DNA from: UBA4408 sp002389785
GTDB lineage: Bacteria > Bacteroidota > Bacteroidia > UBA4408
Length of the DNA stretch: 64,000 nt
Direction of reading: 5' to 3'
Assembly (NCBI GenBank): GCA_035438985.1
Contig: DAORJK010000003.1
Coordinates: 124,001 to 188,000 of the forward strand
Shown in pieces: positions 1 to 9,680 of the stretch (positions are counted from its first letter, which is position 1; every line of letters starts with the position of its first letter). The notes below the pieces were generated by a model. The model had not been told where the DNA came from and did not search any database. It saw only the letters and a list, made by a program, of their open reading frames with translations. Position numbers and translations under genes: made by a program.

Positions 1-3000
1 ATCGGCAGTTTCACCATAATTATAATAATTCCCGCAAGGCAAAAAATTATTGGTACTTGCATTGCCATCCAATAAAACAACACGCATTCGCGTAATTCCC
101 AAAATGGCAGTGTCGGGAACCATTACATTAAAACTTACCCTGCTAACTGCAGTTGTGGTAAATGGACCCGTGCTAACAATTTCACTGCTTTCAAAAGCCC
201 CGTTTTGATTATAATCGATACACACAAAAGCTTTTATATAGTTGGTGGAACGATTCGTTTTAGCTGCAATAATTTTCATTGTATAGTTACCATCCTGCTC
301 AAGTGTAATTGGGGCCAATGAATCGGTAAAATCGCGGTAGGTATTTCCGCCATAGGTGTTTGTTGCCAAAGTATCGCTTCCATAGCTAACTCCAGCTAAT
401 TGTATGTTTCCAATATCCGTAAAATCATCCGGGTAAGCTGCTGAACTGCAGTAGCAATTAATAAACGGAGCCACATCAACAACAACAATCTTTGAAAACG
501 AAAATGAGTCAGCGCATGAAACCTTGCATCGATAATAGGTTTTTACTGACTGCACAATGGATGCAGTAAACAATGTCTGTCCGGCAACACTATTCCAGTT
601 CAAGCTATCAATTGACGATTGCCATTGATACAAATAGTTGGGTGAATAGTTTATTCCACCCAAGGAAAGATGCGCTGCCTTGCCTTTACAAACCATTGTT
701 TCTTTGGCCAATGCAAATCCCGGTAATACCGGTGAAACACATGAATCGGCATCCATTATGTTTACTAAATAATCTTCTACCTCACCGTGATTGAAAGAAC
801 CGCATCCGTTATTGCTTGAATTTGAATTTACTTCCCAATAGGCAATTCTTAGTCCGGTAATACCAATGTTAGCTGAATCGGGAACGCTTAGTAAAATTGA
901 TTTTGTATTGGATAATTGTGATGAAAAAGCTAAGGCTCCGAGTGAGATAATTTCGTTTGCTTTGTTTCCAAATACTCCATTTCGGTCGTAATCGATGTAT
1001 GCTTTTATGAGCATGGTTGATTTATAATATTCGGCTTCATACGTAACCGAAAAATTATATTTCCCACCTTTAACAAGTGGTGCAGGTGTGATGGACGTAT
1101 AATTGGAATAAAGTTTTTGTTTACTGCCGGAAGTATTATCAAGGGTTGAGAGGTTTACGTTTTTGATTTGATACAAAGAAGGATTGATTGCCTTGAAATC
1201 GCAATAGCACAAGTAAAAGGGCGATGAGCCTACCCTTAAGGGGAGGGTATAAACCGAATCGGCTCCCGAACAAGTTACTAAACATTTGTAAAAACTTTGT
1301 TGATTTTGACTTAAAAAATATGCGTTAGAGGTAGCTCCCGGTATGCTGGCCCAATTCAACGAATCGGTTGAAACAAACCATTGAAAGGTATATCCCGAAC
1401 CCAAAGCACTGGCAACAAATATGCGGAAACTAACCGTGCTACAAACTTCGGTTACTGAAGCTCCTGTGTACAATGTATCAGGCACGGATGTGCACGGTTG
1501 TGCAGGCATAATTTGTACCAGGTAATCTTCGGTTTCGCCATAAAAGGTTGCATCGCAAGGTTCAACAGGTAGTTGGGTATTGGGGTCGTACAATACAATA
1601 CGCATTTTGGTTAATCCAAGCGGCGCAGAATCGGGAATTTGTATAAAACTGCGAGCTTCATATCCGTTGACACCACTTTTGGTTTTACCTAAAAAAATAG
1701 TTTCTGTGGTGTTATCAAAAACTCCGTCTTTGTTGTAATCGATAAAAACCATTACACCCGATTTTATGTAATTCACATGAAAAATTTCTTTCACAGATAA
1801 TTCATAATTGGCTCCCTGATTAACCACTGCGGGTGCTACATTGCAATAATCGGTAAACGCATTAAAAACCTGCGAACTTAGCGCCGGAACAGCATTTCCA
1901 TTTAGCAAATTCGAAAATTTAACTTGACCTATATTAATTGCATTAGAATAGCGTGAGTAAGAACTACAATACGTTTGCATATTATAGAGCTGAGTGATTT
2001 TTAAATTATTGGTGAAATAATTAGTTGTTCCACAACTGAGTTTGCATCGATAAAAAGCAGTACTATCTTGAGATAAAAAAGTAAACCGCGTTGCTAAACT
2101 TGGCAGTGGAGTATAGTTCACACTGTCGATAGATTTTTGCCACTCAATGCTAGTATTTGCAGCTAAATTAACTGCATCCAAAATAAGCGTAAAAGTATCT
2201 GTAGCCGATACAGCATAACTGCTTGGAAAAATTGTACCGCTTAAATTTGAGGCAATGCAAGCGGTATCCGGCGGACTAAAAGTGAAACTTGTCCCCAATG
2301 CAGGATAGTTATATTTTCCGAGCATACAAGTGCTCTTGTTGGTGAATCCCCAGCTGCTGTTTTCCCAGTTTCCGGTTAAACGGCGATTGCTGTAATTGCT
2401 TGAATCAATTCCTCTAATTCCTATTTCAAAATACTGATCGGCACCTTGTTTCAGCACCGAAAGTTTGTGATAAATAAATTGAATTTTATTAGTTCCTTCA
2501 TACAAGCGAATTTGAAAACTAAGGCTATCGTTGTTCATTGAGTAGCGCCTTGCCATATTATCAAACTGAACCGCTAATATGCGATTAGGGGCAGTACCCA
2601 AGGTTGAATAATGTATTCGAGATGCATTGGTTTGACATAAATAACCGCCTAAAGCCGAAATAACTGTTGCACTAACTTTACCCGAAATAGGATTAGTTGC
2701 AGGGGTTACTTTCATGTTTAAAGAGTTATTTCCTAACATCAAATAACCTCTTGAATTTATTCCAAAAACCGTATTTACCTGACCATCTACAATAAAATTA
2801 AAGCCGATTGGAATTCCACTAAAAAACAAATTGTTGGCATTGGTTGTACCGTAAGGCTGATTAGCGGCGCCGTAATAAACCGTTGTATTGTGATAGTAAG
2901 CAACTAAATTGGTTCCTCCTATGAGAGGAGAAATGGTATCGACTTGTTGAGTAAAATTATAGTTATTTAAAGAGGCTCGTACTTGCAATGTGCTAATGAT

Positions 3001-3045
3001 GCATATCTGTACAAGCAACGCTTTTAGTAAAAACTTGATTTTCAT
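1..3045 (-). CDS. Large GEVED/Ig-repeat surface protein, C-terminus beyond window
   Basis: Open reading frame from ATG at 3045 down to base 1 with no stop; 1015 residues are visible and the C-terminus lies outside the window. A signal peptide (MKIKFLLKALLVQI...) is followed by a roughly 270-residue N-terminal domain I do not recognise. Then a module recurs three times: an Ig-like segment (W-Q-x-S-x-D-S ... Y-R-C-K-x-x-C) followed by a GEVED domain. The hallmark motif is GETEDYLV near residue 503, GEVEDYLV near 754 and GETAD at the edge. Each GEVED domain carries a D-Y-N-x-(D/N)-G-x-F segment that resembles a calcium-type loop. GEVED domains are typical of secreted Bacteroidota proteins, usually ending in a T9SS sorting domain; that end is inferred, not seen. 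Likely an exported adhesin-like protein; its ligand is unknown. Confidence 0.85.
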   Translation of the reverse strand, partial: MKIKFLLKALLVQICIISTLQVRASLNNYNFTQQVDTISPLIGGTNLVAYYHNTTVYYGAANQPYGTTNANNLFFSGIPIGFNFIVDGQVNTVFGINSRGYLMLGNNSLNMKVTPATNPISGKVSATVISALGGYLCQTNASRIHYSTLGTAPNRILAVQFDNMARRYSMNNDSLSFQIRLYEGTNKIQFIYHKLSVLKQGADQYFEIGIRGIDSSNYSNRRLTGNWENSSWGFTNKSTCMLGKYNYPALGTSFTFSPPDTACIASNLSGTIFPSSYAVSATDTFTLILDAVNLAANTSIEWQKSIDSVNYTPLPSLATRFTFLSQDSTAFYRCKLSCGTTNYFTNNLKITQLYNMQTYCSSYSRYSNAINIGQVKFSNLLNGNAVPALSSQVFNAFTDYCNVAPAVVNQGANYELSVKEIFHVNYIKSGVMVFIDYNKDGVFDNTTETIFLGKTKSGVNGYEARSFIQIPDSAPLGLTKMRIVLYDPNTQLPVEPCDATFYGETEDYLVQIMPAQPCTSVPDTLYTGASVTEVCSTVSFRIFVASALGSGYTFQWFVSTDSLNWASIPGATSNAYFLSQNQQSFYKCLVTCSGADSVYTLPLRVGSSPFYLCYCDFKAINPSLYQIKNVNLSTLDNTSGSKQKLYSNYTSITPAPLVKGGKYNFSVTYEAEYYKSTMLIKAYIDYDRNGVFGNKANEIISLGALAFSSQLSNTKSILLSVPDSANIGITGLRIAYWEVNSNSSNNGCGSFNHGEVEDYLVNIMDADSCVSPVLPGFALAKETMVCKGKAAHLSLGGINYSPNYLYQWQSSIDSLNWNSVAGQTLFTASIVQSVKTYYRCKVSCADSFSFSKIVVVDVAPFINCYCSSAAYPDDFTDIGNIQLAGVSYGSDTLATNTYGGNTYRDFTDSLAPITLEQDGNYTMKIIAAKTNRSTNYIKAFVCIDYNQNGAFESSEIVSTGPFTTTAVSRVSFNVMVPDTAILGITRMRVVLLDGNASTNNFLPCGNYYNYGETAD

Positions 3046-3062
3046 GATGCTAGAGGTTTTCA

Positions 3063-3070
3063 CAAAATTA
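3063..3070 (-). promoter_or_regulatory. Candidate -7 box for the GEVED protein gene
   Basis: Reads TAATTTTG on the minus strand, matching the Bacteroidota TAnnTTTG -7 consensus, 18 bases before the ATG at 3045. No clear TTTG -33 box was found at the expected distance. The motif is common by chance in AT-rich DNA, so position is the main support. Confidence 0.4.
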
Positions 3071-3135
3071 CGCAATTATGCGCCAGAAAAAACTTCTACA
3101 ACATGAATTTTCAACGGCTTTATTAACCGCACTTT

Positions 3136-4020
3136 CTAATTAAAACTCATGTATTCTTGGGGATCCACGGGAAGTCCATTGAACCAAAGCTCAAAATGCA
3201 AATGTGGGCCGGTTGTGAGTTCGCCGGAGTTTCCGATAATTGCAATTGCTTCACCGGCATTTACACGGTCGCCTACTTTTTTTAGCAACACCGAATTGTG
3301 TTTGTAAATACTTACTAAACTGTTTTCGTGTTGCAGTTGAATAATGTATCCGGTTTCGGAAGTCCAATTAGCAAGAATTACGGTTCCGTCGAGCGTAGCC
3401 TTAATGGCTTCGTTTTCGGGAGCCGTAATGTCAACACCATAATGCGAAGTCCCTGATTTGTACGAATCGGTAACAACACCTTTGAGGGGAACAAAAAAGA
3501 AAAAATTCCGAATCCCGCTTTTGGCAGAACTTTCAACGCCTAATGCTAAACTATACTTACTTTGATTCTCAATCTCATTACGCATCAACGAATCATCCAC
3601 TGAGGCGCGCAGGGTGAGTTTATCGTACTTTTTAGTGCTGTCCTTTTGCGTGGGATTTATTTTTGGGTTTTCTAATTTGTCGTTTATAATATCGGCAAGG
3701 TTTGCAATGTTCATCTCTTTGTTACGCAAAGCTTCATCTAATGAATCCACCCGTAGCGCAAGCGTTTTTATATTGCGGCGCATGTTCACATCGGCATATC
3801 CGGGAATGTATTCGCGCAAGGGAGTAAAGGCAATAATGTAGCTCACTACCACAATCAAAAACAAGGTAAGTACACCTACAAAAACAAAAACGTTGAGTGG
3901 AGTAAGTACAAAGGATGCCTTTTCTTCGAAGGTGGCATCGTTCATAATTACCAAACGGAATTTATTTTTAATGCGATAAAAAAAACGGCTTTCCTTTTTT
4001 TTCTTTAGCTCATCGGCCAT
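3136..4020 (-). CDS. M23 family metallopeptidase, membrane-anchored
   Basis: 294-residue LytM/M23 zinc peptidase, predicted to cut cell-wall peptide cross-links from the periplasmic side of the inner membrane. A basic cytoplasmic N-terminus is followed by one membrane segment (about residues 42-65), then a helical stalk (about 70-180), then the M23 domain. The zinc ligands look intact: HYGVD (H193, D197) and the HLH pair (H273, H275) in GPHLHFELW, so catalytic activity is plausible rather than a degenerate EnvC/NlpD-type activator. This single-anchor form is widespread in Bacteroidota. It starts with ATG and stands alone, divergent from trpS and 90 bases upstream of the GEVED gene on the same strand. 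The substrate is inferred from the family. Confidence 0.9.
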   Translation of the reverse strand: MADELKKKKESRFFYRIKNKFRLVIMNDATFEEKASFVLTPLNVFVFVGVLTLFLIVVVSYIIAFTPLREYIPGYADVNMRRNIKTLALRVDSLDEALRNKEMNIANLADIINDKLENPKINPTQKDSTKKYDKLTLRASVDDSLMRNEIENQSKYSLALGVESSAKSGIRNFFFFVPLKGVVTDSYKSGTSHYGVDITAPENEAIKATLDGTVILANWTSETGYIIQLQHENSLVSIYKHNSVLLKKVGDRVNAGEAIAIIGNSGELTTGPHLHFELWFNGLPVDPQEYMSFN

Positions 4021-4177
4021 ACTTACAGTTTAACAGGGATTGCTGCTGGCAAATATCTTAAAAAAATTGATGAGGAAAACTTTTCTAAAAATTGCTTTTA
4101 CTTGCCAACAATTCAAAAAATAATTTTTGTGTGTGTTTAGGGACAAATGTTTTCTTAATTCTTTTAAACAATAATCT

Positions 4178-4185
4178 TACTTTTG
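4178..4185 (+). promoter_or_regulatory. Candidate -7 box for trpS
   Basis: TACTTTTG matches TAnnTTTG and lies 28 bases before the trpS ATG in the 193-base gap between the divergent peptidase gene and trpS. There is no convincing -33 TTTG. An identical octamer precedes atpD in this window, which adds some weight. Confidence 0.45.
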
Positions 4186-4213
4186 CGACACAAAATTTTA
4201 TTTATCCCAAACT

Positions 4214-5185
4214 ATGTCTCGCATACTTACAGGCGTTCAAAGCACAGGAGTTCCTCATTTAGGGAATATACTCGGAGCTATTTTGCCTGCAATTGAATTG
4301 TCGAAAAAAACGGAAAATTTATCCCTGTTTTTTATTGCCGATTTGCACACGCTTACCTCTGTTAAAGATGCAAACACCATTAAAACCAACACGCTTAGCA
4401 CTGCAGCGGCTTGGTTGGCATTTGGATTTGATACCGATAAAAATATTTTCTATCGTCAAAGTAGAGTTACCGAAGTTGCCGAACTAACCTGGTATTTAAA
4501 CTGTTTTACGCCTTACCCGATGCTGGCCAATGCACATTCGTTTAAGGATAAATCTGAGCGCTTGTCGGATGTAAATGCCGGATTGTTTACCTATCCCGTG
4601 TTGATGGCTGCCGATATTTTGTTGTACGATGCACAGTTTGTTCCGGTTGGAAAAGATCAATTACAACACCTGGAAATGACGCGCGACATAGGCGAAAAAT
4701 TTAATCACCTCATGGGTGAAACATTTGTTATACCGGAAGCACTGATTGACGAACGTGTAATGATAGTTCCCGGAATCGACGGACAAAAGATGAGTAAAAG
4801 CTATAATAATTTCATCAATATTTTTCTTCCCGAAAAGGAGCTTAAAAAAGTAGTGATGAGCATTGTTAGCGATAGCAAATCGCTGGAAGAGCCGAAGAAT
4901 CCGGACAGCGATAACACTTTTAATTTGTATAAACTAATTGCAAGTGCCGAAGAAACCGAAACCATGCGCCAAAATTATTTGCGCGGAGGATTTGGTTACG
5001 GGCACGCAAAAACGGCTTTACTTGATTGTATTTTGACTACTTTTAAATCGCAGCGTGAACACTTTAATTACTTTATGACGCATACAGATGAACTGGAAAA
5101 TAAGTTGAAAATTGGGGAGGAAAAAGCCAAAAAAATAGCGCAAGAAACTTTAGCACGCGTGAAAAGTAAATTAGGATATCTTTAA
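4214..5185 (+). CDS. trpS: Tryptophanyl-tRNA synthetase
   Basis: 323-residue class I aminoacyl-tRNA synthetase that charges tRNA-Trp with tryptophan using ATP. The HIGH-type signature appears as PHLGN (residues 14-18), and the KMSKS loop is exact at 192-196. Length and the N-terminal MSRILTGVQSTG block match bacterial TrpRS. ATG start behind a candidate promoter. Followed after 37 bases by a membrane cytochrome gene and then hflX on the same strand, so the three may be cotranscribed. Confidence 0.97.
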   Translation: MSRILTGVQSTGVPHLGNILGAILPAIELSKKTENLSLFFIADLHTLTSVKDANTIKTNTLSTAAAWLAFGFDTDKNIFYRQSRVTEVAELTWYLNCFTPYPMLANAHSFKDKSERLSDVNAGLFTYPVLMAADILLYDAQFVPVGKDQLQHLEMTRDIGEKFNHLMGETFVIPEALIDERVMIVPGIDGQKMSKSYNNFINIFLPEKELKKVVMSIVSDSKSLEEPKNPDSDNTFNLYKLIASAEETETMRQNYLRGGFGYGHAKTALLDCILTTFKSQREHFNYFMTHTDELENKLKIGEEKAKKIAQETLARVKSKLGYL

Positions 5186-5222
5186 ATTTTTGAATTCGTT
5201 CATACACTAAACACACCAACAC

Positions 5223-5840
5223 ATGAATCTATTAACTATCCACAAAGTATCGGTAATTCTGTTTTTATTGATTTACCTTATCAAAACAATTCTACTTGTT
5301 GCCAATCAAACCGAAAATTTAGAGAAATTTAAAAAGCTTACCAAGGTTCTCGAAATGATAGTTAGCGCTAGTTTCCTTATTACAGGGATTTGGATGTTGG
5401 TTGAAATTGGAAGTATAAAACCATTTCAAATTATTAAAATTTGCCTTGTTTTGGCTTCCATACCGGTTGCAGTTATCGCCTACAAAAAATCGAATAAGGT
5501 GCTGGCTATAGTATCCCTGCTCATGATTATTATGTCGTACGGATTGGCCGAAATGAGCCGCAAACAAAGAGCAGTGGGTAGTAACGATATGGGCCTTCAC
5601 TCAAGCGACACTTTGATGGTTGGACAAACCGTGTACACCAATTACTGTGTTAAATGCCACGGACAAGATGGAAACAAAGGATTTATGGGGGCACTCGACC
5701 TTACCCTTTCGTCGCTGGATGAAGCCGGTGTTGCTGATTTGGTAGCCAACGGTAAAGGCAATATGACTGCCTTTAAAGATCAATTAACCGCCGAGCAAAT
5801 ACATGCTGTAGCTGTTTATGTAAAAACGATGAAGCATTAA
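5223..5840 (+). CDS. Four-helix SirB-like membrane protein fused to cytochrome c domain
   Basis: 205 residues. The first 110 residues hold about four hydrophobic helices with a SirB-like pattern, including the conserved-looking H7 in the first helix. The C-terminal 75 residues form a class I cytochrome c domain with one CxxCH haem site (CVKCH, 142-146), a following GxxG-type loop, and a likely axial methionine at M181. This suggests an inner-membrane-anchored, periplasm-facing electron carrier. No oxidase or dehydrogenase gene is adjacent, so the partner is unknown. Family assignment of the membrane half is by topology and is tentative; the haem site is clear. Confidence 0.8.
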   Translation: MNLLTIHKVSVILFLLIYLIKTILLVANQTENLEKFKKLTKVLEMIVSASFLITGIWMLVEIGSIKPFQIIKICLVLASIPVAVIAYKKSNKVLAIVSLLMIIMSYGLAEMSRKQRAVGSNDMGLHSSDTLMVGQTVYTNYCVKCHGQDGNKGFMGALDLTLSSLDEAGVADLVANGKGNMTAFKDQLTAEQIHAVAVYVKTMKH

Positions 5841-5858
5841 TTTGTAAACGAAATAACC

Positions 5859-7046
5859 TTGCACGAAACCGGTAAAAAACAAGCTACAGCCATACTTGTA
5901 GGAGTTATCAATCAGCAACAAGACGAGGTACTTATTACCGAGTACCTTGACGAATTGCAATTTTTAATTGAAACTGCAGGAGCCATTCCGCTGAAGCGAT
6001 TTACACAACGCCTTGCTAATCCTGATCCTCGTTCGTTCATTGGGTCGGGAAAATTGGAAGAATTACGGCAATACATCGATGCACATGAGGTTGACTGGGT
6101 AGTTTTTGATGATGAGTTAAGTCCCTCTCAGTTGCGCAACATTGAGAAAACACTCAAGCGTAAAATCATTGACCGAAACAATTTAATACTCGATATTTTT
6201 GCGGCACGAGCGCAAACAGCGCATGCAAAAACCCAAACCGAACTTGCTTATTATGAATATATGTTGCCGCGCCTTACCGGCTTGTGGACACACCTTGAGC
6301 GACAGCGTGGAGGAACCGGCACCCGTGGTGGAGCAGGTGAAAAGGAAATAGAAACCGATCGTAGAATTGTGCGTCAAAAAATATCCTTGCTGAAAGAACA
6401 ACTCAAGCAAATTGACAAACAAATGGCAACGCAACGAAAAAATCGTTCCGAATTAATTCGCGTAGCCCTTGTCGGATATACCAATGTAGGCAAGAGTACC
6501 ATTATGAATTTGCTCAGTAAGAGTGAAGTGTTTGCCGAAAATAAGTTGTTTGCTACACTCGACACTACCGTAAGAAAAGTAGTAATTGATAACCTTCCTT
6601 TTTTGTTGTCTGATACGGTTGGATTTATTCGAAAATTACCCACTCATTTAATTGAAAGTTTTAAATCAACGCTTGATGAAGTGCGCGAGGCAGATTTAAT
6701 TTTGCATGTAGTAGATATTTCGCATCCTAATTTTGAAGCTCACATTCAGGTGGTAAACGAAACCTTGCGCGACATTAAGGCACTTGATAAACCAACTATT
6801 TTAGTTTTTAATAAAATTGACAAGTATAGTTTTATTGAAAAGGATGCAGATGATTTAACTCCAATTTTACGCGAAAACTTAACGCTTGAAACACTAAAAA
6901 AAAGCTGGATGTCGAAACTAAACACTCCCTGTCTTTTTATTTCGGCCACCGAAAAAGAAAATGTAGAAGAGTTTAGAAAAACAATTTACGAAAAAGTGAA
7001 AGCGCTGCATGTGATCCGCTACCCTTATAATAATTTGTTGTATTAA
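5859..7046 (+). CDS. hflX: GTPase HflX
   Basis: 395-residue HflX, an Obg-class GTPase that binds the 50S subunit and in other bacteria splits stalled ribosomes. The HflX glycine-rich signature (R-G-G-T-G-T-R-G-G-A-G-E, about 150-161) precedes the G domain. G1 is GYTNVGKST (206-214), G3 is DTVG (252-255) and G4 is NKID (318-321). The start is TTG at 5859: an in-frame stop at 5838-5840 leaves no ATG or GTG upstream, and the N-terminus aligns naturally from here. It begins 18 bases after the cytochrome gene and is probably in the same transcript. Converges with the phosphatase gene downstream. Confidence 0.95.
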   Translation: MHETGKKQATAILVGVINQQQDEVLITEYLDELQFLIETAGAIPLKRFTQRLANPDPRSFIGSGKLEELRQYIDAHEVDWVVFDDELSPSQLRNIEKTLKRKIIDRNNLILDIFAARAQTAHAKTQTELAYYEYMLPRLTGLWTHLERQRGGTGTRGGAGEKEIETDRRIVRQKISLLKEQLKQIDKQMATQRKNRSELIRVALVGYTNVGKSTIMNLLSKSEVFAENKLFATLDTTVRKVVIDNLPFLLSDTVGFIRKLPTHLIESFKSTLDEVREADLILHVVDISHPNFEAHIQVVNETLRDIKALDKPTILVFNKIDKYSFIEKDADDLTPILRENLTLETLKKSWMSKLNTPCLFISATEKENVEEFRKTIYEKVKALHVIRYPYNNLLY

Positions 7047-7073
7047 ACTGCTTATTTTTTTACAACAAACTTT

Positions 7074-8987
7074 CTAAAAAGAAATTCCTGCCACTAAAAT
7101 ATCGTCTATTTGATCACCCTTATTTTTCCATTCTAAAAACGATTTTTCAATCATCTGTTCTTGTTCACCCATGTTAGTGTGAGCCAGTGAGCAAATAAGT
7201 TCCTTAAGTCGTTTTTGCGAAAATTTTTTACCTCCCTTTTCCCAATCCGGCCCACCGAACTGATCAGCAAAGCCATCACTAAATAAATAATAATTTGCTC
7301 CTTTAATTAAAGGTAAATGATGATTCGTAAAAGGCTGGGTAAAATCAAATTTTCCTACCGGTTGCTTATTGCCTTTTAGCTCCGTTAAAATAACTTCATT
7401 TCCTGAAGTAGTAACAATCCATAGAGGGTTGTTGGCTCCTGCCCATTCGAGTTGATAATTTTTTACATCCATCATAAGCAGCGAAGCATCCATACCATCA
7501 TTGATCTCTTCGTGTTCATTTTCTGAAAATGCTTCTACTATAAGTTCATTTACTTTATCTAAAATTAGTGCCGGGGTTTGTAAATTAAACTCAGTTACCG
7601 CACGATTCAGTGCTTGATTACAAACCAGTGAAACAAAGGCTCCCGGAACACCATGGCCGGTGCTATCGCATACTGCAAAAAACAATTTGGATCCAGTGTT
7701 TTTAAACCAATAAAAATCACCTGCCACAATATCTTTGGGGCGATAAAAAATAAACTGCGAAGGGAAATAGTAATCAAGTAATTTTTTACCCGGTAAAATC
7801 GCCTTTTGAATACGTTTTGCGTAGTCGATCGATTGAAGTATTTCTGAATTTTTTTGTTCAATTATTGAGTAAGCCTTTCTCAACTCAAGGTTGTTTTGCT
7901 CCTCTAAATTCGCTCGTTTCAGTGATTCTTCAGCAAGCAACTGGGTTTGAATAAGTTTTAACCTTCCATTACTTTCATCCGCCAGTACTTGGGTTTTTAA
8001 TTCAAAATAACGCTCTAAGTGTTCAAGTGATTTAAGTAGATTTCCTTCTTCCTTGTACAATCGTGCTAACAATTCATGCGCTCTATAAGCCTTTGCTTTA
8101 AAAGTATTTTTTTCAGAAAGCTTTGCTGCTATTTCTAGTTTTTGTGCTGCTTTGCGATACTCTTTAACTTCCAGGTACACCTGACCCAGTTCAATTAGTG
8201 AGGTTATTTGTCCTTGTATATTGGATGTTTTAATGCGCATTTGGTAAGCATGCTCGTGTAATGTAATCGCTTCGTCAAAACGCTTTAACTTAAATTCAAT
8301 AACACCCAAATCGGTTAGCGCACGCGATAAGCCGGAAAGCTTGTCGTGATAAACATATATTTCTCTAATTTCATTTAGTATTTCTGCCGCCTCTTGTAAT
8401 TTTTCTTGTCTAATTTTTATAGATGCTAAACCATTGCTGGTGCGCGCATAACCGTATTTCGTTTTGCTTTGTTTAAAATACGCTAACGATTTGGTATAAT
8501 TTTCTTCTGCCTCTATCAGCTGATTGGAGTCAAATTGATAGGTAGCAAGCGTGTAGTGGCACCATCCATTTACTTCGTCAAATGGAGTATTTTCAACCGC
8601 TTTAATGCTTTTAAAAATAAAGTCGAAACCGTCATTTCTTTTGCCATCAAACCACGAAACAATAGATTGATAAGTATAAAAAATTGCAATCCCTGAAGGA
8701 GTTTTTATTTTTGAAAATCGGCTTTGTGCAATTTGGTAACATTCCAGGAACAAGTCCTTTTTTCCTAAACTTAAATAGATATACCCCAAACTGCAATAAA
8801 ACACAGCGTCATAGCCCTCTGTATCATTATTTTCGGCCTCTTCAATAAATTCTTTGAGTAGTTTAATAACAACCTCTGAATGTTGCCCATCAATATAAAT
8901 ATACAGCAGCGAAAAAAAACGTTCGTATTTAGTTTTTGGATCTTCAATTTTTACTATCGCGTCGACTTCACTTTCAAAAAATGCCAT
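7074..8987 (-). CDS. TPR-repeat SpoIIE-type serine phosphatase
   Basis: 637 residues. The N-terminal ~330 residues are tandem tetratricopeptide-like helices. A coiled-coil linker (about 330-390) leads to a PP2C-like SpoIIE phosphatase domain starting at Y-A-K-R-I-Q-K-A-I-L-P. Metal-binding aspartates are visible in I-V-A-G-D-F-Y-W, C-D-S-T-G-H-G-V-P-G and L-F-S-D-G-F-A-D-Q, so the enzyme looks active. No signal peptide or membrane helix is seen, suggesting a cytosolic protein, unlike relatives with a membrane helix between the two parts. Such proteins dephosphorylate anti-sigma antagonists or take part in two-component-like relays; no partner kinase is adjacent. ATG start. Confidence 0.9.
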   Translation of the reverse strand: MAFFESEVDAIVKIEDPKTKYERFFSLLYIYIDGQHSEVVIKLLKEFIEEAENNDTEGYDAVFYCSLGYIYLSLGKKDLFLECYQIAQSRFSKIKTPSGIAIFYTYQSIVSWFDGKRNDGFDFIFKSIKAVENTPFDEVNGWCHYTLATYQFDSNQLIEAEENYTKSLAYFKQSKTKYGYARTSNGLASIKIRQEKLQEAAEILNEIREIYVYHDKLSGLSRALTDLGVIEFKLKRFDEAITLHEHAYQMRIKTSNIQGQITSLIELGQVYLEVKEYRKAAQKLEIAAKLSEKNTFKAKAYRAHELLARLYKEEGNLLKSLEHLERYFELKTQVLADESNGRLKLIQTQLLAEESLKRANLEEQNNLELRKAYSIIEQKNSEILQSIDYAKRIQKAILPGKKLLDYYFPSQFIFYRPKDIVAGDFYWFKNTGSKLFFAVCDSTGHGVPGAFVSLVCNQALNRAVTEFNLQTPALILDKVNELIVEAFSENEHEEINDGMDASLLMMDVKNYQLEWAGANNPLWIVTTSGNEVILTELKGNKQPVGKFDFTQPFTNHHLPLIKGANYYLFSDGFADQFGGPDWEKGGKKFSQKRLKELICSLAHTNMGEQEQMIEKSFLEWKNKGDQIDDILVAGISF

Positions 8988-9039
8988 ACCATCGTTGTTG
9001 GGTGATAAATTTAGCTTTCATAAACTAATTGAAGCAATG

Positions 9040-9489
9040 CTATACTCCAAATTGTTTCAAATGATGCTCTACGTGCAGGTACATCATGTCTTCCCATTCT
9101 TGAATGCTCATCTTACCAAAAAAAGGATGTTTGTTTTTGGTAATTATGGCGGTTCCCTTCGTTAAAAGTTCTTGCAATAATTCAATAAATTTTTTTTGTT
9201 CAGCGGCAAATTGCTTTGAGTCAACCACTTTAAATTTGGTATGGGTTGGCAAATTTTTGCCGAAACCACGATCGCGCAAATACTTTTTTTTAAGACTTTT
9301 GCCAAACAACATTCCCAGTAAAGTGAAATTTATTTTCACTTCACCTTTCATTACCAATAACGGCGTTGTAATGTGTGTAAGCATTTGGCTAACATCCATT
9401 TTGCCCCATAAAGGCTGGGATTCGGCAGTAAGTTTATTAATTCGTGAAATAAGCGCTTCATTATCGGCTTTATTGAATATTGATTTCAT
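9040..9489 (-). CDS. DUF1569 (DinB-like) protein
   Basis: 149 residues matching the DUF1569 family, a DinB-like four-helix bundle. The recognisable features are L-W-G-K-M-D-V-S-Q-M-L-T-H near the N-terminus and a C-terminal W-E-D-M-M-Y-L-H-V-E-H-H-L-K-Q-F-G. The histidines H42-type (in MLTH) and H-V-E-H-H would form the metal site found in DinB-like folds. The function of the family is unknown. Sits 52 bases upstream of the SpoIIE phosphatase gene on the same strand. ATG start. Confidence 0.8.
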   Translation of the reverse strand: MKSIFNKADNEALISRINKLTAESQPLWGKMDVSQMLTHITTPLLVMKGEVKINFTLLGMLFGKSLKKKYLRDRGFGKNLPTHTKFKVVDSKQFAAEQKKFIELLQELLTKGTAIITKNKHPFFGKMSIQEWEDMMYLHVEHHLKQFGV

Positions 9490-9656
9490 TTTACTTTGTA
9501 AAGATTTTGAACTTTTCGAGCTTAACTATGTTCATTAGTAACCTTGAATATGGCTCACAATATAAAAATATTTAGTCAAAAATGCTCGCTTGTTTCCTGC
9601 AATCAACCTAAAATAATTAGGTAATAAAACGGCTTTTTAAAATCACCATTCAATGT

Positions 9657-9664
9657 TATATTTG
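9657..9664 (+). promoter_or_regulatory. Candidate -7 box for the DUF1571/LysM gene
   Basis: TATATTTG matches TAnnTTTG and is 16 bases before the ATG at 9681, placing transcription start close to the start codon. No TTTG at -33 was found. Confidence 0.4.
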
Positions 9665-9680
9665 TAATGCAGCACAACAC

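Noticed and set aside
573..794. 73-codon plus-strand open frame
   Set aside because: It is antisense to the GEVED protein gene, which runs without a stop on the other strand and has clear domains.
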